NCBI RefSeq assembly: GCF_000222765.1
Contig: NZ_AFUE01000006.1
Span: 360,001 to 424,000 of the forward strand
Source: Streptococcus cristatus ATCC 51100
GTDB lineage: Bacteria > Bacillota > Bacilli > Lactobacillales > Streptococcaceae
Direction: 5' to 3'
DNA length: 64,000 nt
Below are positions 42,407 to 51,085 of this stretch, piece by piece. Position 1 is the stretch's first letter; each line of letters starts with the position of its first letter. The position numbers and the translations under genes were made by a program. The notes beneath the pieces are model-generated. The model ran no database searches and was not told the origin of the DNA. It worked only from the letters and a program-made list of their open reading frames with translations.

Positions 42407-43852
42407 ATGATAAAAATTGAAACAATACTAGATATTTTAAAAAAAGACCAAAATTTTCGTGAAATCATCGCTGATGGAGACTACTACTTCAACTATCAGG
42501 ACTTGACCTTTGATAAGATTAGCTATGATAGTCGCAAGGCAGATAGTAGAACTCTCTTCTTTGTCAAGGGCGAGCATTTCAAGCGGGAATTTTTAGAGAA
42601 GGCTGTAGCAGCTGGACTAGGGTTTTACCTGAGTGAGACTGACCTCGAAGTCGGAATTCCAGTGCTTCTGGTCAATGATATTAAACAAGCTATGAGTCTC
42701 ATTGCTATGGAATTTTACGGTCACCCAGAGCAAAAACTTAAACTTTTGGCCTTCACTGGTACCAAGGGCAAGACCACAGCGGCTTATTTCGCTTATAATA
42801 TTTTAAAACAAAGCCACAAACCAGCCCTGCTTTCTACTATGAATACCACTCTGGACGGTGAAACTTTCTTTAAATCAACCCTGACCACTCCTGAGAGCTT
42901 AGACCTCTTTGAGATGATGGCTCAAGCTGTAGCCAATGCTCGTACCCATCTCATCATGGAAGTCTCCAGCCAGGCCTATCTTAAAAAGCGAGTCTACGGC
43001 CTAACCTTTGATGTGGGGGTCTTCCTCAATATCAGCCCTGACCATATCGGCCCGATTGAGCATCCGACGTTTGAAGACTACTTCTACCACAAACGACTCC
43101 TGATGGACAATAGCCGAGCTGTTGTCGTCAATAGTGGCATGGATCATTTTCAAGTTTTAGCTGAGCAAGTGGCCAACTACGGCCACGACTTCTATGGACC
43201 AGACTCCGCCAATAGTATCCTGCAATCGCAAGCCTTCTCCTTTGAAGCACAAGGAAAGTTAGCTGGTTCCTACGATATCCAGCTGATTGGTCGCTTCAAT
43301 CAGGAAAATGCCATTGCTGCTGGCCTAGCCTGCCTACGACTTGGAGCTTCATTGGAAGATATTCAAGCTGGTATTGCCCAGACACGAGTGCCAGGACGCA
43401 TGGAGGTCTTGACCCAGTCAAACGGCGCCAAGGTCTTCGTGGACTATGCCCACAACGGCGACAGTTTGGCTAAGTTGCTGTCCGTCGTTCAAGAGCATCA
43501 AAAAGGACAGACTGTACTTGTACTAGGGGCTACTGGCAATAAGGGAGAAAGTCGACGCAAGGACTTTGGTCTCCTACTCAACCAGCATCCTGAAATCAAA
43601 GTCATTTTAACCGCAGATGATCCAAATCGTGAAGATCCGATTGCCATCGCAAAAGAAATTGCTAGCTACATCTCCTTTGAGGTGGACATGATTGCTGACC
43701 GAGAGGAAGCCATCAAAAAAGCCATCAGCCTGACTAGTGCTGAAGGCGATGCAGTCATCCTTGCTGGCAAGGGAGCGGATGCCTACCAAATCATCAATGA
43801 CCAAAAGGTTCCCTATCCTGGTGATTATGCACTGGCAGAAAAATACATATAA
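42407..43852 (+). CDS. murE: UDP-MurNAc-tripeptide synthetase, L-lysine-adding
   Basis: Adds L-lysine to UDP-MurNAc-L-Ala-D-Glu in the cytoplasmic stage of peptidoglycan synthesis. The 481-residue ligase has the ATP loop GTKGKTT at 118-124, EVSSQA, and a DDPNRED segment in the C-terminal domain in place of the DNPR of diaminopimelate enzymes, consistent with lysine specificity. The start at 42407 (MIKIETILD) is preferred over a frame 14 codons longer, because the longer one runs through the promoter. Confidence 0.95.
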   Translation: MIKIETILDILKKDQNFREIIADGDYYFNYQDLTFDKISYDSRKADSRTLFFVKGEHFKREFLEKAVAAGLGFYLSETDLEVGIPVLLVNDIKQAMSLIAMEFYGHPEQKLKLLAFTGTKGKTTAAYFAYNILKQSHKPALLSTMNTTLDGETFFKSTLTTPESLDLFEMMAQAVANARTHLIMEVSSQAYLKKRVYGLTFDVGVFLNISPDHIGPIEHPTFEDYFYHKRLLMDNSRAVVVNSGMDHFQVLAEQVANYGHDFYGPDSANSILQSQAFSFEAQGKLAGSYDIQLIGRFNQENAIAAGLACLRLGASLEDIQAGIAQTRVPGRMEVLTQSNGAKVFVDYAHNGDSLAKLLSVVQEHQKGQTVLVLGATGNKGESRRKDFGLLLNQHPEIKVILTADDPNREDPIAIAKEIASYISFEVDMIADREEAIKKAISLTSAEGDAVILAGKGADAYQIINDQKVPYPGDYALAEKYI

Positions 43853-43876
43853 AAAAGGACTTTCAAGTCCTTTTTT
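43851..43876 (+). terminator. bidirectional terminator between murE and the CPBP gene
   Basis: AAAAAAGGACTT/AAGTCCTTTTTT hairpin overlapping the murE stop codon. Confidence 0.9.
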
Positions 43877-43877
43877 A

Positions 43878-44627
43878 TTATCCATTCCACATCACTAAGA
43901 CGTAGAGCAAGCTGCTGCCTACCATATCAGCAAAGGCGTGTGCCAAAAAGAAAGGCAGCAAGTTTTTAACCTTGTATTTATAAAAGAAATAATAGAACAG
44001 ACCGAAGACCACGCCAATCAGAAAAGCAGAGACTAGCCCCTGATAGGTATGGACAGAAAAGCGAACCAGCGTTGAAAAGCCTAAAACCCACCATTTGCTC
44101 TCTTCTTTCACCGATGTGAGCAAGCCTAAGAAAAAGAATTCCTCATAGACACCATTGAATAGAGAATAAAGAATGACGACAGGTCCTAGCGCAGCTAGTT
44201 TGCGAAAAACTTCGACAAAGGTCCAGTCGATATGCTGCAAGATTTCTAAGTCAAAATAATTATAGGAACCGACTAAAGCTGCTATCACATCAGAAGTCAG
44301 ACCGACAACCACAAAAATCAAGGGTGCCCACAGAATAGACCAAGATAAGCGTAGTTTCAGTTGTTTAAAATCATAATGACGGATGCCTAGATAGAGCAGA
44401 GCCAGCACCAGCAGGAAAACTTGCAATTTCAAATTACTCAACAAGGCAAAATTTTCATCCTCTGGTCTGGGCACGATTGCTTGTCCTACAGAGCTGGACA
44501 TCGTAAGCCAATTTACTGTTGAGGAATAAATAAATTGACCAAACATAATAGCGGCTAAAATCAGCATATCGAACCATCTAAGGTTCTCCAGTGGTTGCTC
44601 GGGATAGATTTTTTTCAACATTGTCAT
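43878..44627 (-). CDS. CPBP-family intramembrane protease-like protein
   Basis: A 249-residue membrane protein with about seven helices and the CPBP (Abi/Rce1) motifs: EEFFFLG near residue 165, FSVHTYQG, and HAFADMVG near the C-terminus. The usual EExxxR arginine is replaced, so activity is uncertain. Relatives serve in bacteriocin immunity or protein processing. GGAAAGG precedes the ATG; a second ATG 2 codons on is possible. Confidence 0.85.
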   Translation of the reverse strand: MTMLKKIYPEQPLENLRWFDMLILAAIMFGQFIYSSTVNWLTMSSSVGQAIVPRPEDENFALLSNLKLQVFLLVLALLYLGIRHYDFKQLKLRLSWSILWAPLIFVVVGLTSDVIAALVGSYNYFDLEILQHIDWTFVEVFRKLAALGPVVILYSLFNGVYEEFFFLGLLTSVKEESKWWVLGFSTLVRFSVHTYQGLVSAFLIGVVFGLFYYFFYKYKVKNLLPFFLAHAFADMVGSSLLYVLVMWNG

Positions 44628-44723
44628 TCATATTCCTTTCCCAAATTCTATATACTACTATAGCACAGAATATGGCAAAATGACAGGTGGGTTTGTCTAA
44701 TTTTTCCCTCATTCTAAAAACTA

Positions 44724-45377
44724 TCAGTCCAATTGGAAGACTAGGCGCTCTTTGTCAAAGCTGGCCTGTAATTCATACTTACCAGCCTCATTCTGACGAA
44801 TGTAACCTAGAATCACCAGACTATCGACAAAAATGTCTCGACGCTTCTGCAGGAGCTCATCCTTACGGACATACTTGAGGAGGAAAGTCGTCATATACTT
44901 GAGGGCATACTCTGGATTCACATCTCCCAAAATAGCATAAAGGGGCTTCTGCTCCTCAGACAACGGATACTGTCGCTGCATTTTATAAAAATAATTGGAC
45001 AAGGTCAGTTTATCTCTCTGAAAATCGGTCTTTTCCAGCAGAATAGCCGCATTAGTCTGATTGGTAAGCTGAGTCTCAAAGCGCAAATTCAACAATTCCT
45101 GATAGATCGGACTATCATCTCGAATAAAAACTTCCTGATCCAAAGATAGATTTTCTAGTTTCTCCAAAAGCGGCACTTGCTGATAATAGCGCTTATTCTC
45201 CCGCCGAATATAGCCCGCCTTGATACATTCCTCCATGAAGCGATCTAGATTGGGAAAGCCCGCAAATTCACGTTTGATTTCTCTTAAAATCACATCATCC
45301 TGCTGATCCAGATAATTGATTAGTTTTTCAAATAAGGGCTGTCGTGTCAGCCGAGTCGGATTTATAATTTTAATCAT
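44724..45377 (-). CDS. DUF1803-like protein
   Basis: A 217-residue soluble protein, mostly helical and charged, matching what I recall of the streptococcal DUF1803 family (KIINPTRLTRQPLFEKLI start, FPNLDRFMEECIKAGYI). The N-terminal part resembles a winged-helix fold by pattern only. Function unknown. Its ATG has AAAGGAG upstream and overlaps the 3' end of the YiiX-like gene by 8 bases. Confidence 0.65.
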   Translation of the reverse strand: MIKIINPTRLTRQPLFEKLINYLDQQDDVILREIKREFAGFPNLDRFMEECIKAGYIRRENKRYYQQVPLLEKLENLSLDQEVFIRDDSPIYQELLNLRFETQLTNQTNAAILLEKTDFQRDKLTLSNYFYKMQRQYPLSEEQKPLYAILGDVNPEYALKYMTTFLLKYVRKDELLQKRRDIFVDSLVILGYIRQNEAGKYELQASFDKERLVFQLD

Positions 45378-45882
45378 GAAGCTCTCCTTTAAAAATGAGC
45401 TTGGCTGATTGAGCCAACTGACTGGGATTGGTTCCGGGCTGCCCTACAGGCACTGCTAAGCCCAATTCCTCATAATAAGCCTGCCAAAACGCAGAAACCA
45501 CATTTTCACCATCACCAAACTGCATGGGAATGGTCTCAAAAATTGGCAAAATCTGAGCAATATATTCCGAACAGTAAAATCCCTCGCTCTCAGGATAGAA
45601 ACTAGCATTATAGGACTTGCCCAGATGGGATTTGGCTTCTTTGAAGGCGGCAGAGGCATCTATCTCTGGATAAGTAAAGACATGATAGATGTCCCCTTCT
45701 TCCAAAAACTGGCTCAAGGGTTGATGCGTCACTCCCTTGTCCTGCGTTGCATGGTAAATCTCACCATCAAAAAAGATACCCACATGACTATAAGAGCCCG
45801 TAGCTGTCCGAATCGCTGCTGCCATATCGGATTTCCCAACTGTAAACAATAGATCACCATTTTGTAAATCTTGAATCTTCAT
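45370..45882 (-). CDS. YiiX/YebB-like NlpC/P60-superfamily hydrolase
   Basis: A 170-residue permuted papain-fold protein: conserved NGDLLF, catalytic His in SYSHVGIF, and Cys in GFYCSEYI. No signal peptide is seen, so a cytoplasmic location is likely. Members hydrolyse amide or lipid bonds; the substrate is unknown. Translationally coupled to the DUF1803 gene. Confidence 0.8.
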   Translation of the reverse strand: MKIQDLQNGDLLFTVGKSDMAAAIRTATGSYSHVGIFFDGEIYHATQDKGVTHQPLSQFLEEGDIYHVFTYPEIDASAAFKEAKSHLGKSYNASFYPESEGFYCSEYIAQILPIFETIPMQFGDGENVVSAFWQAYYEELGLAVPVGQPGTNPSQLAQSAKLIFKGELHD

Positions 45883-45896
45883 TTCTCTCGTCTATC

Positions 45897-45919
45897 AAAA
45901 AAGGAGCCGAAACTCCTTT
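45897..45919 (-). terminator. terminator after ppaC
   Basis: AAAGGAG-tttcgg-CTCCTTT then TTT on the minus strand. Confidence 0.8.
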
Positions 45920-45967
45920 ACATGTGCGGAAAACCAGTGTTTCCTATTTGAGCTGTCACTCAGGAAA

Positions 45968-46903
45968 TTAAGCATTAAAGCTTTCAGTCAACTGAGGCAC
46001 GACTTGTTTCTTACGTGAAACGGCACCAGCCAAGAAGGCATGGTTATTTTCAAGTTTGAAGTTGAAAGCTGCTTCTACCTTGTCCATGTTTGCGCCAATT
46101 GCAAGGATTTCTGAGTTTGAGTTGACGATGTCTGTAATCATCAAAACAAAGTCAGAATAGCCATTTGCTGCAATAGCTGCTTGCATTGCTGCCTCGATTT
46201 CTGATTGGCGTTCCAAAACTTCAGCAATATCTACAGTGTTGACTTGTGCTACACGGACATTGTTTCCGTTCAATTCAAAAGTCTTAGCATCAATGTCAAT
46301 CAATTCTTCTGCAGACTTGCTTGCCAAGTTTGTACCAGCCTTCAGCATAGCGAGACCGTATTCTTCCAAGTTCACACCTGCTAACTCAGCCAACTCAGGA
46401 GCAATATCCTTATCACTTGGGTGTGTCGTTGGAGATTTCAAGAGAAGTGTATCTGAAATCAAACCAGATAACATCAAACCAGCAAGCTCTTTAGGAACAG
46501 CCACACCGTGTTCTTTGAACATACGGTAAACGATAGACGACGCTGACCCAACAGGTTCCAAACGCATGTAGAGTGGGCTTGCAGTTTCAAAGTTAGCCAC
46601 ACGGTGGTGGTCCACCACGCCATAAACTTCCACTTCAGCAATATCTGAAACAGACTGTTGGAATTCGTTGTGGTCAGTCAAGATAACTTGCTCTGCACCT
46701 TCCGCTTTAGCGGATGTAATGACGCGTGGTGCTTCTACACCAAAATAGTTCAATACAAAGGCTGTTTCTTCATTTGGAGTCCCAAGAGCTACTGCTTCTG
46801 TATCCAAACCGTAAGCTGTTTTTGCAAGATAAGCAAAGGCTACAGATGACCCGATGGCATCTGAGTCTGGATTTTGGTGACCAAATACTAGAATCTTAGA
46901 CAT
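45968..46903 (-). CDS. ppaC: manganese-dependent inorganic pyrophosphatase
   Basis: Family II (DHH) pyrophosphatase of 311 residues; drives biosynthesis by cleaving pyrophosphate. Metal ligands in [13 protein letters not shown] (8-20), DHNEFQQS and DHHRVANF; the C-terminal DHHA2 domain ends in [16 protein letters not shown] lies before the ATG and TGG-TAAAAT (46943-46951) is the likely promoter. Confidence 0.97.
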   Translation of the reverse strand: MSKILVFGHQNPDSDAIGSSVAFAYLAKTAYGLDTEAVALGTPNEETAFVLNYFGVEAPRVITSAKAEGAEQVILTDHNEFQQSVSDIAEVEVYGVVDHHRVANFETASPLYMRLEPVGSASSIVYRMFKEHGVAVPKELAGLMLSGLISDTLLLKSPTTHPSDKDIAPELAELAGVNLEEYGLAMLKAGTNLASKSAEELIDIDAKTFELNGNNVRVAQVNTVDIAEVLERQSEIEAAMQAAIAANGYSDFVLMITDIVNSNSEILAIGANMDKVEAAFNFKLENNHAFLAGAVSRKKQVVPQLTESFNA

Positions 46904-46951
46904 GATAATACCTCTTTGTTTTTAATAATATTTATTCCACTTATTTTACCA

Positions 46952-47214
46952 CAATTATAGGTATTTCACAAAAGGAGAAGGATATTTTCTTGAGAAAAAT
47001 TGTAGCTTTGCAATAGAGGGCTAAGCTGAACCTTCAAAATAATCATCCAACCTTAACCGTCGATACAAGTATCATCTCTTATGAAAGTCCCCCAGAAGAA
47101 ACGCTTGCTTTATCATTTTTATTTCCTGTGAAAGGATTGTTTCCTAAAAAACAGCCCCATCATAAGATAGGACTGAAAAATTTATCAATTTAGCGATAGA
47201 GGCGATCGTCACTA
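46952..47214. other. gene-free stretch with an orphan open frame
   Basis: No recognisable gene between the ppaC promoter and the permease. On the plus strand, 47017-47193 is open for 58 codons and ends in TAG; it has no ATG start and no ribosome-binding site. Its translation (including PPEETLALSFLFPVKGLFPK) was not recognised. It may be a gene relic or chance. Confidence 0.4.
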
Positions 47215-48666
47215 CTATTTAAGTGACTGTCTCTTCTCCCGTTTAGCCAATAGAGGCAAGATGACGCCTAAACTAATCAAGACAATCGGTGTCAAGATAT
47301 TTGTCATCAGAGAGAAGCGCCAACCAGCTGGATCAACTGCATAGTCTACTTTGGGAACCATACCTAAAATACAAGCAAAAGCTGTGAAAAGGAAGCACCA
47401 AGCTCCGATGATAAAGCCAAATTTTGGATTTTTAGTAAGTTTGTATTCCGCATCCTTGTATTTCTTCCAAGCTTTATTGAGCAACATATAAGCCACGAAT
47501 ACCCAAAGATAACGCATCGGCATAACAATAGAGTTAAGATTAGTCATCCATTTAACCAGACCGTCAATTTCCTTGATTCCAAAGATTGGTAGGACAATCA
47601 GGAAACTTACCAAAATCCCTGTCAGGATATAACCGTTAATCAGTACACCTTTTGATGTCCGCTTGCGTAGCCAGCTTGGGACAAATTCTTCGTCTGCATT
47701 ATTGAGCAAGATTTGTAGAGGCGCGTCAATTGAGAAGGCCAAGGCAGCAATCTGTCCGACCATATTGGTCAGGGCATAGATGACTACCAGTACATTGCCT
47801 ACACCCCAGTAGTTGCCCAGCATTTGAAAGGCTTGGTAAGCACCGTTTCGCATCAGGTCTTCAGGAATATTGCTGCCATCAAAAAGCATGCCCATAGCAA
47901 TAGAGCCTAGGATAGCAGAGGCACCAACCATGACAGCCATGACAATCATCCCCTTTGGAAATTCCTTGGCTGGATTGCGAGTTTGGTTAACGTAAGGCGA
48001 AATCTTCTCAGCCCCACCTACCGCAAAGACCAAAAGTGAGATAGTCGTAAAGTATGAAAAATCAAAATTAGGAATGTAAGTGCTGAGCTTGTCCATATTA
48101 GCCGTTGCAAACTGCATATCCGGCTTGATAAAAGGCGCACCGACCGCTAAGAGAACAAAGAGGAAGGACATAATCAGCATCGCACTTCCAGCTAGTCCAC
48201 CAATGACCTTGAGCGTGGACAGTCCCTTGGTAGACAAGTAGAGAAAGGCACCGAAAATCAGCAAACTAAGAATAACAATCCAGTGAATATCCAGACTGCT
48301 CAAAAAATCGCCATTTCCTTGGATAGCCCATCCTAAAGGAATCAGAACTCCCTGTGGCTTTTGAGCCAAGTAGGGAATATGCACTACCCAGTAAGTCCAA
48401 GCCGCAAAATAAGCCAAGCGCTTGGTAGAGGTCTTCTCCACCCAGTCGCTGACACCACCTCCGCTCTCCTTGAAGGTCGAGCCTAGCTGCCCCACGATGA
48501 GGGCATAGGGAATAAAGTAAATGGCCAGGATAAGAATCCAAGAAACAACGACCGAAATCCCTTGTTGGGAGTAGTTGTTGACCACATTTCCCAGACCCCA
48601 AACCATATTAAAGGCAATCAGGGACACCATCAGCCAAGTCAGCTGGTTCTGATCTTTTTTCATCAT
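47215..48666 (-). CDS. amino-acid permease (YjeM-like, APC family)
   Basis: A 483-residue APC-superfamily transporter with about 12-13 helices. The N-terminal MVWGLGNVVNNYSQQG and GGGVSDWVEKT segments match the YjeM group of the glutamate/GABA antiporter-like family. Substrate unknown. Two adjacent ATGs (48666, 48663) follow AAAGGAG; the second has the better spacing. Single gene. Confidence 0.85.
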   Translation of the reverse strand: MMKKDQNQLTWLMVSLIAFNMVWGLGNVVNNYSQQGISVVVSWILILAIYFIPYALIVGQLGSTFKESGGGVSDWVEKTSTKRLAYFAAWTYWVVHIPYLAQKPQGVLIPLGWAIQGNGDFLSSLDIHWIVILSLLIFGAFLYLSTKGLSTLKVIGGLAGSAMLIMSFLFVLLAVGAPFIKPDMQFATANMDKLSTYIPNFDFSYFTTISLLVFAVGGAEKISPYVNQTRNPAKEFPKGMIVMAVMVGASAILGSIAMGMLFDGSNIPEDLMRNGAYQAFQMLGNYWGVGNVLVVIYALTNMVGQIAALAFSIDAPLQILLNNADEEFVPSWLRKRTSKGVLINGYILTGILVSFLIVLPIFGIKEIDGLVKWMTNLNSIVMPMRYLWVFVAYMLLNKAWKKYKDAEYKLTKNPKFGFIIGAWCFLFTAFACILGMVPKVDYAVDPAGWRFSLMTNILTPIVLISLGVILPLLAKREKRQSLK

Positions 48667-48755
48667 TTCATCTCCTTTGAATATAAAATAAATAGCTCCA
48701 TAAAATTATACCATGTTTTTACATTTTTTGTAACCGTCTTCAGCATATTTTGTCC

Positions 48756-48782
48756 AAAAAAAGAGCTACCCGTAGGTAGCTC
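48756..48782 (-). terminator. terminator after rplK-rplA
   Basis: GAGCTACC-tacg-GGTAGCTC followed by T7 on the minus strand. Confidence 0.92.
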
Positions 48783-48793
48783 AAGTTCTATTC

Positions 48794-49483
48794 TTAAAGT
48801 GAGTTCACGTCAACCTTGATACCAACACCTTGAGTAGTTGTGATTGTCAAGTTTGTTACGTAAGTTCCTTTAGCTGTAGCTGGTTTTGCTTTTTGGATTG
48901 TTTCGTTGAACGCTTTGAAGTTTTCAACCAATTTTTCAGCTTCAAATGATACTTTACCGATGATTGCTTGAACGTTACCTGCACGGTCAGCACGGTAAGT
49001 GATCTTACCACCTTTAGACTCTTCAACTGCTTTAGCAACATCCATCGTTACAGTACCAGTTTTAGGGTTTGGCATCAAGTTACGTGGTCCAAGGACACGT
49101 CCAAGACGTCCAACAAGAGCCATCATGTCAGGTGTAGCGATAACTACATCAAAGTCCAACCAACCGTCGTTAATTTTCGCAACGAGGTCATCTTCACCAA
49201 CGAAGTCTGCACCTGCAGCTTTTGCTTCTTCAGCTTTTGCACCACGTGCAAAAACAAGAACGCGTGAAGTTTTACCAGTACCGTTTGGCAATACCATTGC
49301 GCCACGGATTTGTTGGTCAGCTTTTTTAACGTCGATATTCAAGTTGTAAGCAACTTCTACAGTTGCGTCAAATTTTGCAAAGTTAGTTTCTTTTGCAAGT
49401 GCTACAGCTTCTTCTACACTGTATGCTTTTGTGCTGTCGATTTTCTCAAGAGCAGCACGAAGTTGTTTGCTTTTTTTAGCCAT
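48794..49483 (-). CDS. rplA: 50S ribosomal protein L1
   Basis: L1-stalk protein of the large subunit and translational repressor of its own operon; 229 residues with the family signature around [27 protein letters not shown] precedes the ATG, and an L1-binding-type hairpin lies just upstream. Confidence 0.98.
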
Positions 49484-49501
49484 TTTCTATTCTCCTTGTA
49501 A

Positions 49502-49528
49502 GTGGTTCAATCGATTTTCATCTCCCAC
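49502..49528 (-). promoter_or_regulatory. putative L1-binding hairpin before rplA
   Basis: GTGG-GA-GAT-gaaa-ATC-GATTGAA-CCAC on the minus strand: two short helices around an asymmetric loop, next to the rplA ribosome-binding site. The same GTGGGAG core and layout precede rplK. Confidence 0.55.
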
Positions 49529-49580
49529 GTCACTCCTCGAAATGATGAAGTCTTGCGGGTTATATTGGGGGTGTTATTGA

Positions 49581-50006
49581 TTAGTCAACAACAGTGAATC
49601 CCATAGAACGAGCAGTACCTTCGATCATACGCATTGCAGACTCAATGTTTGCTGCGTTCAAATCTGGCATCTTAGTTTCTGCAATTTCTTGTACTTGTGC
49701 ACGAGTAACTGTAGCAACTTTCGTTTTGTTAGGTGTACCTGATCCTTTTTCAACACCTGCAGCTTTTTTCAAAAGAACAGCAGCTGGTGGTGTCTTTGTA
49801 ACGAAAGTAAATGATTTGTCTTCGTATACTGAGATAACAACTGGAATGATCATACCAGCTTGGTCAGCTGTACGAGCGTTGAACTCTTTTGTGAATCCCA
49901 TGATGTTGATACCAGCTTGACCAAGAGCAGGTCCAACCGGTGGAGCTGGAGTAGCTTTACCAGCAGGGATTTGCAATTTTACAAGTTTTTCGACTTTTTT
50001 AGCCAT
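49581..50006 (-). CDS. rplK: 50S ribosomal protein L11
   Basis: GTPase-centre protein of the large subunit, 141 residues. N-terminal [21 protein letters not shown] and the C-terminal IEGTARSMG signature are present. AGGAGG lies before the ATG. First gene of the rplK-rplA operon. Confidence 0.98.
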   Translation of the reverse strand: MAKKVEKLVKLQIPAGKATPAPPVGPALGQAGINIMGFTKEFNARTADQAGMIIPVVISVYEDKSFTFVTKTPPAAVLLKKAAGVEKGSGTPNKTKVATVTRAQVQEIAETKMPDLNAANIESAMRMIEGTARSMGFTVVD

Positions 50007-50020
50007 TTTTAAATCCTCCT

Positions 50021-50061
50021 TTGTGGTTTTGGCGGTAATTAGAGATTTTTACCTCCCACAA
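50021..50061 (-). promoter_or_regulatory. putative L1-binding hairpin before rplK
   Basis: TTGTGG-GA-GGTAA ... TTACC-GCCAAAA-CCACAA on the minus strand, ending next to AGGAGG of rplK. It repeats the two-helix, asymmetric-loop design seen before rplA and fits autogenous control by L1. Confidence 0.6.
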
Positions 50062-50084
50062 GTATGCTTTTTGCACACTTTTCT

Positions 50085-50112
50085 ATTATACACTAATCTT
50101 TTCAAAATGCAA
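50085..50112 (-). promoter_or_regulatory. promoter of rplK-rplA
   Basis: TTGCAT 50107-50112, 16-bp spacer, TATAAT 50085-50090. Confidence 0.7.
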
Positions 50113-50140
50113 GAAAAATTCTTATATTTTCTCGTTTTTA

Positions 50141-50149
50141 TGGTAAAAT
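50141..50149 (+). promoter_or_regulatory. extended -10, probably leaderless promoter
   Basis: TGGTAAAAT with hexamer at 50144-50149, exactly 6 bases before the ATG of the DUF3397 gene; no Shine-Dalgarno. Confidence 0.5.
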
Positions 50150-50155
50150 AGTTAC

Positions 50156-50503
50156 ATGGTATTATTAAAAATTGCTTCTGTATTATTTATCTTTTTAACA
50201 CTTATCTTATCGATTATCGCGGTGAAGGTCTTCAGACTAAGAAAATTTGGTTTGAATTTTGCAGATTTGGCTTTCCCTTTTTTTGCTATAGAGTTATATA
50301 TCATTTCAGACAAGGCCTTCTACCATAGTCTGTTACCCCACCTATTATTAGTATTGTCTGGCCTAGCTATCGCCATCACAGCTTATTTTCTTAGGAAAAA
50401 ACGGACTTTCTACTATCCCAAGTTCTTTAAATTTTTCTGGCGGGCTGGTTTTATCTTGACCTTCTTTATGTACCTAGCCATGGTCATCGCTCTCTTTTTA
50501 TAA
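50156..50503 (+). CDS. DUF3397-like small membrane protein
   Basis: A 115-residue integral membrane protein with four predicted helices (about 3-22, 38-55, 62-80, 92-114) and basic loops, as in the DUF3397 family of Firmicutes. Function unknown. The gene stands alone, divergent from rplK, and seems to start at its transcription start site. Confidence 0.72.
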   Translation: MVLLKIASVLFIFLTLILSIIAVKVFRLRKFGLNFADLAFPFFAIELYIISDKAFYHSLLPHLLLVLSGLAIAITAYFLRKKRTFYYPKFFKFFWRAGFILTFFMYLAMVIALFL

Positions 50504-50512
50504 ATGTAAAAC

Positions 50513-50542
50513 AAAACCCATCGGGCAAATCCGATGGGTTTT
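50513..50542 (+). terminator. terminator after the DUF3397 gene
   Basis: AAAACCCATCGG-gcaaat-CCGATGGGTTTT; perfect 12-bp stem. Confidence 0.92.
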
Positions 50543-50592
50543 CGTATGCGGAACTTACAAGTCATGCTTTATATCTTTCGATTCTCTTACTT

Positions 50593-50979
50593 TTATTCAT
50601 GAATTTCTAAAGGCAGACCATCCGGATCAAAGAAGAAAGCCATCTTACGGCCATCAAAGTCATCATAGCGCAGCTCGGTATGGGGAATCTCCAAACGATC
50701 AAATTCCGCTAGCGTTTCTTCAACATCTGTCACTCGGAAAGCCAGATGCCGCAACCCAGTATGCTCTGGTGCAGGCAGGGCTGGCCGCTGGGGAGCCGCT
50801 TCCTTGATGAAAATTTCCAGTGTCAAATTCCCTTTGCGGACATTAAAGAGAATGTCCTGCTTGTCGGGCCGATGGTGCTCATCCAGCATGTCAAAGCCCA
50901 GCTTATCCACATAAAACTCCCTGGTCTTAGCATAATCATGGCCAATAATCGCAATATGGTGAATGCTATCTAGTTTCAT
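50593..50979 (-). CDS. VOC-family glyoxalase-like protein
   Basis: A 128-residue single-domain VOC protein, close in pattern to the YaeR/GloA2-type metalloproteins: SIHHIAIIGHDYAKTREFYVDKLGF at the start, RHLAFRVTDVEE in the middle and the metal Glu in LPLEIHE at the end. Substrate unknown. Short single-gene unit. Confidence 0.85.
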   Translation of the reverse strand: MKLDSIHHIAIIGHDYAKTREFYVDKLGFDMLDEHHRPDKQDILFNVRKGNLTLEIFIKEAAPQRPALPAPEHTGLRHLAFRVTDVEETLAEFDRLEIPHTELRYDDFDGRKMAFFFDPDGLPLEIHE

Positions 50980-51008
50980 AGCTTTTTTCCTTTCATTCTT
51001 CAGTAGAG

Positions 51009-51040
51009 AAAATCTGCCGGCTAACTGCTGGCAGATTTTT
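51009..51040 (-). terminator. terminator after ftsK
   Basis: AAAATCTGCCaGC-agtta-GCcGGCAGATTTT on the minus strand (one G-U pair), T tracts on both strands. Confidence 0.85.
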
Positions 51041-51085
51041 ATTTACATGATATTATTCTTGTTAACCAACTGCTCGGGAAAAAGT

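Noticed and set aside
48266-48601. 111-codon minus-strand ORF within the YjeM-like permease
   Set aside because: Out-of-frame shadow of a well-supported membrane protein gene.
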